Of a stretch of 64,000 nucleotides of DNA, positions 31,490-44,264 are shown one piece after another; the first letter of the stretch is position 1, and every line of letters starts with the position of its first letter. Where the stretch lies: NCBI GenBank assembly GCA_963966185.1, contig CAWZYM010000332.1:323501-387500 (forward strand), written 5' to 3'. Made by a program: the position numbers and the translations under genes. The notes under the pieces were generated by a model that saw nothing but the letters and a program-made list of their open reading frames with translations, searched no databases and had not been told where the DNA came from. This stretch comes from Rhabditoides inermis. Its lineage: Eukaryota > Nematoda > Chromadorea > Rhabditida > Rhabditidae.

Positions 31490-34457
31490 TCAGAGCATCT
31501 CCACCGATTTACTCGCTCTATATCCGCCAATGACGTACATCACCTGTAAAGAGTGCCAATCAGCGCATTCCATCAACACCTCCACTCACATTGTCCAGAA
31601 CAACCACTCCGCAGCCAAATCGTGTGTGTTGGAGAGACGGCAGAGGCTTCCACTCACCATCAACCAGCATCTACATACAGTTGTAATACAAGTGAGAAAC
31701 TCAGGAAAAGGATTCGAGTGTTTACCTGAACTACATTGATAGCATTCTCGTCGTTGTAGCCTCCGGCGATCACGAGTCTACCTCCGCACTCTGTTGCACC
31801 GATGCCACATCGACACTGCAAAGAGTGCAGAAATACACAAATGAACAAATCATTATTCAAGACCTCATACCTCTCCTATAGACTGACCGGTGTTCCAAGA
31901 AGTTGTCTGCGGGTCAAAAATGTACACCTTTAATTAACAGATTATGAAATCATTAATGTTGTATATCGGTTACTTCATTAGTACTTCCGAGTCCCACTCC
32001 CTTAAATCCACCGACAGTCATCAGACGACCATCTACCACACAAAGTGGGAAAGAATCGGCCAGATCAGCTGGGAACGAGCATAGACGAACAAAGCCAGAT
32101 TCTGAAAATTGGAACTGAAGAACTGACTGATACGAATTATTATATACCAGGCTGAGTGGGGTCGAACAGCTCGATAGTCTTGGTACTGTTATTGGCCACG
32201 CAGATTCGATTGTTGAAGGTAGTAGCAGAGTTGATTGAATGACTGTAAAAAGATTGGAACAACAGAACTTAATAAGCAAGAACATTGAAAATCATGTATA
32301 AGACGAGCTTACTTCTTTCCGATAGCACTATGTACGAGAGTCCACGTTTTCGAGTTCTTATCGAACTTGTACACATTGCGACTGAAGAAAAAAAAAGTTA
32401 AAAAAGAAGGTTTTATTTATTCCTTTTGTAAAAGAAAGAACATCTCACTTGTCATTGACGAGGCCGACTGCATACATGAAATCGTCTACAACACACAGTT
32501 TCCAGCCGTCACCACGAATGCCAATAGAAGGGAGAGCGATGAGACGCCAGGAGCCTGGATCGTTCCTTTGTGGAATAGACTGGGGACAGGACAGACCTTG
32601 CGAGAAAACAGCAATGTGTTTAAACGCGCAATAGATTCGTCCGTCCAACACAACCGCCGAACACCGAGACCTATGTAATTATAGAACTACATAGTAATCA
32701 TGATAACATAACACTCACATATCCACACCCAGCTTCGGTCCATTCATCCAAGTTCCGCTTGCCTTCCAGTTCATTTCACGGTTGCCAGTGAGATTTGACT
32801 CTTTCAAAATGATACTCTGTAATTATTCAATGATAAAATTATTAATAAAATTAGTTTACAATAAATACAATAAGAAAAATAGTATTACGATTTTAAGAAG
32901 CATTTATAAAAACGTTAAAGGAACAGTGGCGACTTATTTTCGACTCGGAGCATTATTAAAAATCCTATTAACCTAACACATTAGCAGTTTTGCGAAAGAA
33001 CGACGATTCTGCGTTACATTCGATTCTGCCAATGCCAAGAATGCAGCTCAAAATTTGAATTTCCCGCCAACGCTTCACTGCAAAAACTGAGGTCGGAGAC
33101 ATAAGCGCAAATGAATGATGCTCTTTCACTTGCTTTATGGCTCAGTGCATGTGCGCTGCGTTATGGCCCTAATCTTCGCGGGTTCGATTCCTGTCACCGC
33201 GAAACGTTTTGTTCGTGAGAAAATGAGGAGTTGTGGCAGGTTGTGGCAGAAACAAGTCGCCACTGTTCCTTTAAGGGTTGATTACATAAAAACATAATAA
33301 ACTTACTTGAAGACAATGAAGATAGAGTTGAACACATTCCATGTCATTTGTGACGAGAGGCTCCTTGCCGACAATGTTCACCAGATAGATCTTGTCCAGT
33401 GACGAGAGACGAACGAGAGAGCACAGCCTAGGAAGAGTGTGAGCCGACCAATCACGGAAGCTCACTCTTTCATGTGCTGCTTTCTGTTTTCCGGATCAGC
33501 CCGCACCCAGTTGCACACTCCAGAAAACACACTTGCCTCCTGGCGGACAAGTGACTTGTCTAAATCATACTGAGAGAAGAAAAGAAAGAAAGAAGTGATT
33601 ACCTCCGAGAAGAGAAAGTAGATCAGCTTTTTCCAGACCGAGAAACTCAGGTGTGTCAATGAGAGAACTAAACGGCACTAGGATTGTTTACTCAACAAAT
33701 ATACTCACTCGAAGTTGTTGCACATCATCTTCCATGCGCGACCTTTGATCTCCCCACATGAATAGAGACGCGCAAACAACCACATCTCAATGCAGTTCGA
33801 AGGAGTCACACTAGCCAACAGAATCCTGTAATCCCCACTCTCAGTGACCTTTGACCTGTCCCGATTCACTCACTTTGCACATCGCTGCTTCAGTTCGCTC
33901 AACTGAAGATAACGAGCCTCCGGGAGAAGACGAAGCGCAATCGACTCGTCTGATAACCAATGGATTGAACGAAAACAAAGATGAATCATACCTAGTTCAA
34001 TCTTGTATGTGTACATGTACTGCAGTAGGCGCTCCACAATATCTGCGTCCATATCCTATCTCATAAGAACGTTAGATAACCTTTGAAACATATGCTGAAC
34101 TACCAGGTTGACTTTTCCATCAATGGCTTCTTTGAAATCCGAAGAGAATTCTCTTGAGAAATGTTTGGAAGCCGCAGCCAGAACAGGAATATGAGCCAAG
34201 AACTGAAAAAAAACACATTTATCAACTGAAGAATTTTTGTATTCTTAATGAAGTGATTACGAATTATTTTTGTATTCTTGGAAAACTACGTAATTGGGTA
34301 CCTCTTTGCCGTCTCGCGAAGTGATCTGCGCATTACAGAACTTACCAGTACTGAAAAGTAAAAATCAAAAATCAATAAACATTCTCGGATTCAACTCTAC
34401 TCACGTTCTCTGTTCATTGAGTCGAAGGAGGAATTTCGTACAGTCCGGTATAGCCAT
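31490..34457 (-). CDS. BTB-BACK-Kelch protein
   Basis: Probable substrate adaptor of a Cullin-3 ubiquitin ligase. Eighteen exons from the 5' end: 34405-34457, 34302-34350, 34104-34202, 33992-34055, 33874-33949, 33709-33825, 33603-33667, 33466-33569, 33307-33427, 32719-32816, 32449-32670, 32313-32381, 32148-32242, 31974-32101, 31871-31927, 31726-31815, 31590-31670 and 31490-31543. A BTB domain (KFCNAQITSRDGKE onward, about residues 20-110) is followed by BACK (FARLYSCGEIKGRAWKMM; VFSGVCNWVRADPENRKQH) and Kelch repeats (VIAGGYNDENAINVV, VMYVIGGYRASKSVEML). About 546 residues. Exons 33603-33667 and 33466-33569 are each clear but out of phase by one base, and the intron between them would be only 33 bases, so there is a sequence error or a real frameshift. 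The ATG lies two bases after an acceptor. Confidence 0.85.
32915..33274. mobile_element. TTAA-flanked MITE with tRNA-like core (copy M2)
   Basis: Starts TTAA-AGGAACAGTGGCGACTT and ends with its complement followed by TTAA. Contains a tRNA-like segment at about 33130-33200 (A box GGCTCAGTGCATGTGCGC, B box GGTTCGATTCC). It lies in a Kelch gene intron, between exons 32719-32816 and 33307-33427, about 30 bases downstream of a splice donor. Confidence 0.88.
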
Positions 34458-35004
34458 GACTGTGTGGAATGAAAAGGAAGATGGAGCGAGGGAATATAAA
34501 AGGCTGTTGTCAGAAACGATTGAGAAATGGCTGGTCTCAGCAGTATTTATTTGCTGATACCAAATGATAACACATGATTTCCTGACTTTGGAACACCTAT
34601 TTCGGCACATCTCCCATTCCCTATACGATCTCGAGACACACACGTACACAGTTTAGATTGTCATAGTACCTCAATCAGTTTTGAGAAATCACACAGCCGA
34701 CCCCCGCCCATCACATCACCAGTAAAGGTCACCATCACGTTTCCATAGAAGACACCAGTTGTGCTATCCACGCAATGAACAACCCTGTAAAATTAAGTGT
34801 CAAGTCTCCGAGACAGCATTTACTTGTGATTTGTTATGATACGGATGTTACGGAAGTTCAATTCAATTCAATCAGATATACAGATCCTGACAAGTGGTGT
34901 GTTTTTCGAATCTTTGTCTCAATCAGAAGTACACATCACAGTTTGTAAATGTAGTCTGATGATATTTGCGATCAGTGTCTTCTATTAGATATCAGAAGTC
35001 AGCC
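34458..35004. other. Kelch upstream region with an exon-like segment
   Basis: On the minus strand, 34785-34668 reads as an open, exon-like segment (VDSTTGVFYGNVMVTFTGD) between an acceptor TTTTACAG and a GTACTA donor. Its phase does not join to the Kelch start exon and I found no other partner, so I leave it as a possible stray or captured exon. Confidence 0.3.
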
Positions 35005-35400
35005 CAAGTAGTTCGAAGTTGTTTTAAGACAATCGCATACAATTCGAACTCATTTGAAGTCGTTAAAGAATTTATCCGGACAATGCAATCTTGCCTGATC
35101 TTCAGGTTGGGGTCGCTTTTGTTCTCGTCAATGAAACCTTCTTCTGAAATTGTATAAACGTGGAAAAATTGCTTGTATTTTTCACAATTTTTCCACGCAA
35201 ACAGAACTTCAAAATTCATATTCATTGAAGAAAACGAATGCGACCCCATCCCGAAGATCAGGGAATAATACATTGTCCGGATACATCCTTTAAAGTAACT
35301 CGAAAGCAACTTGTAAGGCATTTCACAATTCATTTCGGGAGTAGTTTTAAGGTAATTCGAAACCGTTTGAAGAGACTGACCGCTACTCACTGTCATAGTG
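35005..35400. mobile_element. Degenerate foldback element
   Basis: Left part 35005-35160 pairs imperfectly with 35200-35400. The best core is TCCGGACAATG...CTGATCTTC.GG.TGGGGTCGC against its complement. A shorter perfect stem (GTGGAAAAATTG against CAATTTTTCCAC, 35160-35202) occupies the centre. Upstream of the Kelch gene. No target duplication identified. Confidence 0.6.
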
Positions 35401-35549
35401 TGTTTAGCTTTCATGTTGATCGCTCCGAGGGAGAAAGCTTCATCTAACGTCTAGTGTCCGTGTCGCGCCTTCTCACATGAACTAACAAAACGATTTGAGT
35501 TCATCCACATTAAAACCATACGTTTCACGATCATCGTTTGTATACATAC

Positions 35550-35620
35550 TTCTTTCGGGTTAGCGATGTTCGCTATACTCGGTGGGTCGGGGGATCGATT
35601 CCCCTCCCGGGCGCTTGATC
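35550..35620 (+). other. Possible tRNA-like repeat remnant
   Basis: GGGTTAGCGATGTTCGC followed by GGGGATCGATTCCCC resembles A-box and B-box motifs of the tRNA-like segments seen elsewhere in the window. Weak; element boundaries not found. Confidence 0.3.
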
Positions 35621-36063
35621 GAACCAAAGTGATAAACTGATACATAGCAGTCTGCTGCCATGGTGATCTCTACGGGTGTTTAGAGAAGGAGAGAAAAGGG
35701 TTCGCTATCACGGGCGCATGATTGCGAAAATAAGCGGAACTTGTCGTTGAAAAATCGTTGGGTTATAATGTAAAGCTACAGTCTTCCTTCGACCTCCTCT
35801 GCAGAGTAATGTCTGATGGGGTGGGGGCTCCCTTCACAATTCCCTTCACATGTTTTTTTTTTAAATCGAAAATGTATGGAAAACAGCAAGAGAGGGACAG
35901 TTTGAGAAAAAAGGAACGAAAAAAGAATGAGAGAGACAGACAGAGAGAGAGACAAAGAAGGTGAGAAGTGAAAGAGAAAAAAGATTCATTCTTTTTTTGC
36001 GGTCTGCAATGAAGGACGACGACAATGACGGTGTGGATTTCAATATCATGAAACTTTGCCGAG

Positions 36064-36345
36064 TTGAACGCTATGAGAAAGCTCGTGAGCAAACAAGAGG
36101 ACACTATGAAGAACATATCCGAGACGATCGCTACGCAGGAGCGGACCATCGCCAAGCACACGGACGCTGACAAGGAGGAGAATCGGAAGATGGAGGAGCA
36201 GATGGAGGGACTCCACAACAGCATCCTCGAAAAGGTGGCAGTGATGATCGGAGGAGAACAGGGTGGGGTTACTGTACCTATCGTACCCCAGAAAACGTTG
36301 GCGAGTGCGGCGGCGGGAAGTTTGGCAAAAACCGAAGGCGAATGA
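36064..36345 (+). other. Open frame with coiled-coil character
   Basis: A 93-codon frame starting MNAMRKLVSKQEDTMKN, rich in Glu/Lys/Gln with heptad-like spacing, then Ala/Val-rich. The continuation after the stop appears in another frame (ENRARKEYNLEDPDVVM), suggesting a frameshifted remnant of something longer. Not recognised; it could be part of a retroelement protein. Confidence 0.3.
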
Positions 36346-36590
36346 GCTGGTGACAGAGAACAGGGCGAGAAAGGAGTACAACCTGGAGGATCCGGACGTG
36401 GTGATGAGGCTGGTGCCGCGGCTGGTGCCCCATAGAGTTTCTGTCTTTTAATGTGTTATGTGGGAAAAGAAGAAAGTAGGTGAAACTCACAATACTTTTT
36501 ATCAATTTCGATTTCTGAAACTATCTTGAAAATTAAGTGTGATGATGAATGTACCTATTGAAACTCGTTGTCAACACACGGCGGTTGCAG

Positions 36591-36774
36591 GTTCTACGTG
36601 GGGTGTGACGGGTGCGAGGGCTGGTTCCATCCGCGCTGCGTGGGCATAACACAGGAGGCGGCCGAGGCGGCCGCAGAGTACCTCTGTCCCCGTTGCACCG
36701 AGCAGAAGATGCAGCGCCGAAGGGAGCGGGAACACAGGCCCAGCACCAGCGGACACGGATACGAGAGTGGAGAG
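36591..36774 (+). pseudogene. Isolated PHD-finger exon fragment
   Basis: After an acceptor GGTTGCAG, the frame reads RFYVGCDGCEGWFHPRCVG, then EYLCPRC, the second part of a C4-H-C3 PHD zinc finger, close to the BPTF/NURF301-type C-terminal fingers as I remember them. It ends at a GTGGGT donor after a Ser/Gly/Glu tail. The first Cys pair of the finger should lie in an upstream exon, which I cannot find, and no downstream exon joins in phase. I read it as a gene fragment near retroelement relics. Confidence 0.5.
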
Positions 36775-37040
36775 GTGGGTGGGAGAGAAAGAGGGGAAGA
36801 GAGAGGGGAGACATGATGTGTGTTCCGTATCCCTTCTCACTACCCTGTTGTAACCACAACTGTGTTGGCACTGTGTTGGTATTCACGGGGGACGGTTCAC
36901 TTTATGGTGCTTCGGCCGATAGTGATTACGAACACGGGTCTGACTGAACATCCCTTGTGAAACCTCACACAACACACTCTAAACCTCAAAAAAAAACATA
37001 CATCTATCAACAACCACTTTTTCAACCGAGAACAATAACG

Positions 37041-38100
37041 ATGTCCCCTACCGAAACCAGCAAGGAGAAGGAAGAAAAAAATCGACTACAACCGCCGGTG
37101 AGGAAGCGATTCCTCACGAACTGCTGATGGACATGTCGGCGATCAAAGTCATCAAGAACAACACCGTCATGTTGCTCGACTACTTCAACAACCGCGATCA
37201 GGCAGAACTGCAAGCATTCCAACACAAGTGCCTTGTCAACCACAGCGAGATCACGAAGTTTGTCAACAGCGCTAGCAGCAACGCCAAAACTGCATTCGAT
37301 AAGAAAGCATACAAGGAATTCTTCGACAAGGAAGACGTACTCAACCTCATGGTTCAGACCCAGATCATGATCAACATGGTGAAAGACGAGCTGGAGACGA
37401 TCACTCCTACACCAGTAGCCAAAGACTCCAACAGCAACAACAGCAACAAAAACAACAACAACAACTGTAATGGAGACGGACCCAACTCGGTGCTCATAAC
37501 TTATGCCGACCCTCTCCATAAGCACACCTTCAGCAACAACAACTTCAACAACAGCAACAACAAGAACAACACTTACTGCAACCTCAAAATAAACCAGGAA
37601 AGAATCAAAAACCGAGATTCGGAGATAACGCTGACGAGTTCCGCACATTCTGGCTAGCATTCGAAACACTCATCCACAACAACGACTCGATTCCGAACAT
37701 GTCGAAACTACTGACCACTCACAACTCTTGCACAAGCAAACATCTGAAAGGATGCATCCCAGCACACGCAGAAAATTACGAAGACGCTGTTACCTATCTC
37801 AAAGCCAGATTCCACAACCCGTTGGACAAACACGACCGAGTTTACACCAAACTCACGAACCTGAAGCCACTAGTCGACACGGACAGTATCAACAAGGTCG
37901 GCAACCTATTCGACAAAATACAGGCCACGATGAACATTGTCACCGACTTCAACAGGAACAAGGCTTCCAACAAGAACGACGCTCTGGTCACCATGCTTCA
38001 AACGATCATACTTCAAGAGTTCCCTCCTCGCTACCAGCGCAAGATCAGGAAGAAGATCACAGAGTGGAACCCTAGCAAAGAACAAACCGTACAGACTTAG
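37041..38100 (+). pseudogene. BEL/Pao-like retrotransposon gag relic
   Basis: Starts MSPTETSKEKEEK, then the frame is lost at an A-run (37076-37082), resumes as a helical segment (from 37127), passes through an Asn/Gln-repeat region where the frame shifts again (about 37440-37600), and continues as DNADEFRTFWLAFETLIHN to the stop at 38098. The last 150 codons match the pattern of the DUF1759 gag region of BEL/Pao elements (short FW..F...IH motif, then Y..A...L..RF). No protease, reverse transcriptase or LTRs are visible. A MITE begins at the stop codon, so the element was probably truncated before or by that insertion. Confidence 0.6.
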
Positions 38101-39036
38101 AAACCACAACGTGAGATGTAGAGAGTGAGGCGAAACCATGAAACATTTTCTCACTGGACGCATGATGTGCTCTTATTAGCATAGAACGATTTGCCCTTTC
38201 GCGCTGATTCCAACGGTATTTTATTTATGGGATCATGTAATCTGTGAAGTAGTGACAATCGATAAAGAGTGATATGATGACGTCATATTTCTTTGATCTA
38301 TTCGCCATTGCCCGAAATGAGTAATGAAAAATGATGTCATAAGAGATGCATTTCATCAAGTACTGATCGATTACAATCACACAAAGCGTAGCGCTACTTT
38401 TATCAACGATTATAATCATAATTTAACTAATGATGACGTCATAATTACTTTGATCTAGCCGCCCTCTGTTTCACTTTCCCTATGTGAGCGCCCGCTTACA
38501 AGGAGTGTCGTTTAGGTCACAGTTTGGTCACCGATGGTGACCAAACTGATATCAGAGATACCCTAGGAGGTCACTAGTCGAAAACCGTTTTCAAATCCAC
38601 ATGACCGGCCATACGTTTCGAGATATTTACGTTTCAAATTTTGGGAGATAAACCGTGTGTATTGCTTTTGCGGTCTGTCACTCCATTCGCGCGAGCTGTG
38701 AAACAGCGGCGGTTGCCTAGTGGATAGAGCGGCCGTCTGTCAAGCGGCAGGGTGTGGGTTCGGTCTCCAGTTATTTACTTATACTTTATTTACTAAGGCA
38801 TTTACGTTTTTGTATGTTTTAATCACGTGTTCAGAAACCCTCCGTAATTGTCGTTTTGCAACAATTGTATTGCAATGTGTTCATTGAAAGATTGTTTGTG
38901 ACCGTGTACGTTTCGAAACGTAAGCGACGTAACCGTCAGCCGAGCTCTTGTCGTCGTATTATTTGACTGTGAAGTGAGTGTTTTGTAATTTGGTATTATA
39001 GCACGCCTCACTCTCTACATCTCACGTTGTGGTTTC
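38100..39036. mobile_element. 937 bp MITE with 33 bp perfect inverted ends
   Basis: GAAACCACAACGTGAG... at 38100-38132 is the exact complement of 39004-39036. The interior is non-coding and includes a nested solo arm with a tRNA-like segment (38496-38775). No clear target duplication. Confidence 0.8.
38496..38775 (+). mobile_element. Solo arm related to the 8316-9100 foldback family
   Basis: Begins AAGGAGTGTCGTTTAGGTCACA, matching the terminus of the foldback at 8316 (GAGGAGTGTCGTTAGAGCCACA). It shares GTTGCCTAGTGG and ends with a tRNA-like segment at 38709-38772 (A box TAGTGGATAGAGCGG, B-box-like GGTTCGGTCTCC). The second arm is missing. Near its start is a perfect 13 bp stem with a GAT loop (38520-38548). 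Confidence 0.65.
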
Positions 39037-39534
39037 GTTCAATGACGTTATCGTTTATGAATACATTTTCAGTTTGTGCTTGTTGGACATATGCACAACA
39101 ACGGCCCAGTCAGCAGGACGCAGAAAGGAGCAATATGGTGAGTATGATATTTTGTGTCGGGTTGTTTGCCGAAGCTCCACATGTTAGGAATAATGTGTTA
39201 TAAACTGTACGATAACTTCGTTGCGCGTGTATACATTGTATTGTTCAGTTGTCGACGAAGCTCGCGTTTGCAGGATGAAGGAGGGAGGAGGAAAATATTG
39301 TTTTGTTATTCGATTACTTGTTTTGTTATTCGATTAGCTCGTGTGTTTGTGGATGAGCGTGTAGTGCGATTTAATTTCCGGAAAACAAGTTGAAACATAC
39401 GATTCCTAGTTTGCTGCGTTGCGTTGTGCACTCGCCGATATTATCAACGATGTTTTTGGCTAAAGTCGTCTCCAATCGGCCAGGAATGGGCGGAGCTTGA
39501 AAGTTGGACCCGTCACTTGGCCTAGTGCCAAGCA

Positions 39535-39645
39535 GCCACGCTTGCACACTCCTGCATACGCAAAACAGGAAGGTGGATTCGAACCCGCGACCCTCAGCGT
39601 GAGAGGAGCCTGTCTAACCAGCTGCGCCAAAGAGACATGTGGCTG
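39535..39645 (-). mobile_element. tRNA-derived SINE-like sequence, minus strand
   Basis: On the minus strand, TGGCGCAGCTGGTTAGACAGG (A-box region) and GGGTTCGAATCC (B box) occur at tRNA-like spacing, with a stem-forming CTCTCACGCTGAG between them. The body downstream on the minus strand (39480-39560) is short and no tail is obvious. A diverged true tRNA is possible but I see no closing acceptor stem. Confidence 0.5.
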
Positions 39646-39826
39646 GCACGCGCGACCGTGGACTGATTCGATTGCTGGCGGAAATAGTAGAAATTGAGCG
39701 CGCGTTGAAACGTACTTCTCTTTGAAAGAAACAGAACTGAACAACCGAACACCGTTGTGTCCTAGAACCCACATTAACTTTCCATTCACGGACAATTGTC
39801 AGTATATCCATATCATATTCCCAAAC

Positions 39827-40352
39827 TCATGCACAGCATCGATCAATACAAGTATACAAGATTTCCAAGTTTATTTCAAAATGATCAAGAAAAAAAAAGT
39901 TTCGTCTACGGAGACGGATATGATGTTTTTGGTGTGCGCGTGACGATGGAAAGCGGGGAGCGGAGAGTGAAGACGCCACCTGCAATATGTACGTTTCACA
40001 CAAAATCCGTCATAAGATGAAACATTTTGCAATTGAAATACAATTCATGGATTGCAATCGTTTGTGAACATGATAAGATATAATGAAACATGTTGTTTAC
40101 CTTGAGGAAGCAAAATACGTGTTTGACGAAGACCTGGTGCTCTGTGCTTGCGACGGCCGACGAGTGCGGCGTGTACGAAACCTCCTGCAAACATGCATCA
40201 GTAATAATAAGTAGACGAGTCATATAACATTTTATAATCATCAAACACTATAATTAATAAATAGTAAACCTGGTCTCCACGCTGTGCCGCCGTCGTATGC
40301 CCAACCTTGTACTGCTCTAGGACCGCCGATAGCATAGCAGATAGTTCACAGG
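39827..40352 (-). CDS. Unrecognised small minus-strand gene (tentative)
   Basis: Two convincing exons, 40270-40352 (ELSAMLSAVLEQYKVGHTTA) and 40101-40184 (SYTPHSSAVASTEHQVFVKH), join in phase with good splice sites. A third begins at 39979 (VASSLSAPRFPSSRAHQ) and stays open to a stop at 39827, but an AATAAA-like signal within it (about 39870) makes the true end uncertain. I do not recognise the protein. Confidence 0.45.
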
Positions 40353-40359
40353 CTGACTA

Positions 40360-41440
40360 AATTTTACACAGCACTCCGTCAAAAGTGTGCCGCCGTGCCG
40401 GGAACCTTTGCGCGCCGAATTTGAAACTTTGTGTTTTGCATCTTACTTGATTGATCCTGTCAGCGGTAATATGCTCATTTCAAAGATTAAGCCACGCATG
40501 TCTTAGTTCATCGAACGAAGTGAAACTGCAAACGGCTTCTCAATTTGCAATATCACGAATGCTCAAGGTGTATCTTGTAGTTTTGAGAAAATGACATAAT
40601 GGAAACATGAGGATGTCTGTTATACGAATTGAGACAGGATCAGTTGCATGACCTCGGTCAGCTCCAGTCAAGTTATCATTTAGCACAACACTGTGAAAAC
40701 AACGAATAAAGGGAGGAGGGGTGCGCTTACTCCATTTTCGTATTCACTTTTGAATGATCCTCTACTACAATGAAAGATTGACTATTATCGATTTTTTTAA
40801 CCATAACGATGCCCTCACTTCACGTTTCAGGGATTTATCTACCTACACATTTTCACTTATCGATCTACTAACTACTGTGAGCATATAAGTAAAAAGTGAA
40901 CAACATTGGTTCAACAATTCTGAGACATGATCATAAATATCAATATCTCGGAATTACGATAGCTTAGATTCTCACAGCACAAGTAGCGACACTTCACCTT
41001 GAGTCCGAATTCATTTGCGCGATTCGCACGGTGTGTCTATTAGGATACATGCATTTTTTTCAGTAACACGGTTTGTCCACTCGATAAACACACAGTTTGT
41101 CCGCTATAACATCTCATTTTCACTCGGGTCGCTTCAACACCCAATATCACGGTGTGTCCGACCCTCAAAAAGCCAAAGTCGCCTCTGTGCCTTTAACTCT
41201 ATTTAAAGTGCATCACGTACATATCTCAGTGGAGATGCTGCGTCTTGACGAGGTCTGAGATATGCACACTGTTTGTAGGATTGTGCTGTACTTTTTGTTC
41301 TCTGATATTTTTGAGAGTGTTTCATTAAACCTTATATAATTTTTTTGCTAATGTTCCTTATACTTATCTGATCGCTCGACAGTTGTATAACTGATGATGA
41401 AACATAAACAAAAAAGTCGGCGAGTTGTCGTCGTGAACGT
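40360..41440. other. No gene recognised; degenerate MITE end
   Basis: At 41178-41196, GTCGCCTCTGTGCCTTTAA matches the right terminus of the TTAA-flanked tRNA-like MITE family; I could not find its left end. The rest is AT-rich and non-coding to my reading. Confidence 0.4.
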
Positions 41441-41441
41441 C

Positions 41442-41582
41442 TTATTTGCTCCCGTTCTCGGCCACCTCTTTCAACCCCTTGTTCTTCACCTCCAGCTTTC
41501 CCTTCTTCTCACTCAGCAAGGTGACCAAGGCCTCCTCAGTGACGCGGCTGAAGCAGTGTTCTCGTGTCTCCCTCGATTCCAA
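41442..41582 (-). CDS. Terminal exon of an unrecognised gene
   Basis: Forty-six codons and a stop, reading FSRVTEEALVTLLSEKKGKL then a Lys/Glu-rich tail ending AENGSK, after an acceptor GAGTAG. Composition and helical periodicity look coding. The expected upstream exons would lie where LINE sequence and long microsatellites now occupy 41650-42780; none is visible beyond them, so this may be an orphaned 3' exon. Confidence 0.4.
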   Translation of the reverse strand: MESRETREHCFSRVTEEALVTLLSEKKGKLEVKNKGLKEVAENGSK

Positions 41583-41657
41583 CTACTCTCAAGCTAGCTG
41601 ATGATGTATGATGTTTCTCCAACCAAATGTACTGTTTCTCCAAATGTACACGATAAT

Positions 41658-42540
<883 letters not shown>

Positions 42541-42550
42541 GTCTTCGCAA

Positions 42551-42780
<230 letters not shown>

Positions 42781-43094
42781 CGCCCACTTTGATCATTTTA
42801 CCATGTTGTTGATAAAACTTTTGGAAACTGTTGAGGAAATGTAGTAGCGAGGTGTATGATTGTTTTTTACGTTTAATTCCGCAAACGAATTCATGACAAC
42901 AAGAAACGAGATGATTTAGGAGAGAAGATGCTCATAAAAATTGGTTTATCTGTTCAGTACGTTGGGCAGGTTACAGACAGAGATTACAGGACATATAGCA
43001 GCATATAGTTTAAATTAGCTTCATTACAAAATGTAAGGCAGTGAGAGGGATTACATTCACGGTAGCGGGTTACTGTAGATACTGTATCTCTTCC

Positions 43095-44173
43095 TCAGCA
43101 TCTAGCCAGTCTGTCTTCGACTCGATCGACTGCGTCGCGAATCGAGCGGCGCACCGAGTGGCGGATCGAGCTGATCTGGAAAAAAGTGGAGATTAGGTAT
43201 CACTCAAATCTTTGTGAATCTGGAAACTCGTGGTACTGGATGACACTGGGTACTGGCTATTGAATATTGAAAAAAAGTTCGAATCTGGAGCAGTTAAAGA
43301 CGTATTAGAGCATTTGACTAAATTCTCTTCAAAGCGTTTAACAAACAGAAACGTATGTTATGTTCGCATTTCGGAAACATTTCGGAAACATTTCAGACCT
43401 GGCTGTTGAAATCTTCCCAGCGCGGATCCCAGTGAGGCCAGAAGATGAGGAAGAGGAGAGAGCCTGGAGGAGAGGGTAGAGAAGAGAGAGAGGGGGGAGA
43501 GAGAGAGAGAGGAAAGTAGATTACCTATTAGCGTGAGGAGCAGGTTGACAATCCAAAGAGACGGCAGCCCGGTTAGCGAGAAAAGAGTGCTAAACATCGC
43601 ATCCATAATATGTACGTACGTTTCACAATGGCGACTTACAATGTTATTGCTACTCATCACCGTTCCAACAATTCATGAAACTGTTGAAACGTATCGTGCC
43701 ATTATCGAAACGTATCTATAAACTCACGTGGCATACAGCGGACCGGCAAGAAGCATCAGATCCTCTGCCACAGTGAGAGCTGATTGAAGAATGTTCTGAA
43801 TGAGTGATAAGACGGGTGGATCAGTAGATCGAGTAGATCAGTGATCACCTGATCGCTGGTTCCGAGCATCTTCGAGTAGACGGTGTCGAGTCCGATGGAA
43901 GCGAGCGGCAGAGCGAGGCCCAGGATCTGGGGCAAAGGAATCACAACTAGGGAAGACTGGACAAGAACTGTTCCGAAACGATAGTGCAACATGTGTATGT
44001 TCAAAGAAAAACGCACGGAATTATGAATTGATTTAAGCGTTTGTAGGAGTTGTGAAACATACCGCCACAAATCCTGCGAGATACATGATGGGGTGAGCGC
44101 CCGCGCCACTGGCACACCAAGGGAAAGCGGCAGGGTTGCAGCCGACACCGGCAGTCGCTGCGATGGAGGTAGA

Positions 44174-44264
<91 letters not shown>

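Noticed and set aside
37022..37669. Val-rich minus-strand open frame opposite the gag relic
   Set aside because: It is the complement of the Asn/Gln-repeat and gag-like coding strand; the plus strand has the recognisable domain.
39535..39645. A minus-strand tRNA gene
   Set aside because: Internal promoter boxes and an anticodon-arm-like stem are present, but no matching acceptor stem was found; more likely a tRNA-derived repeat.
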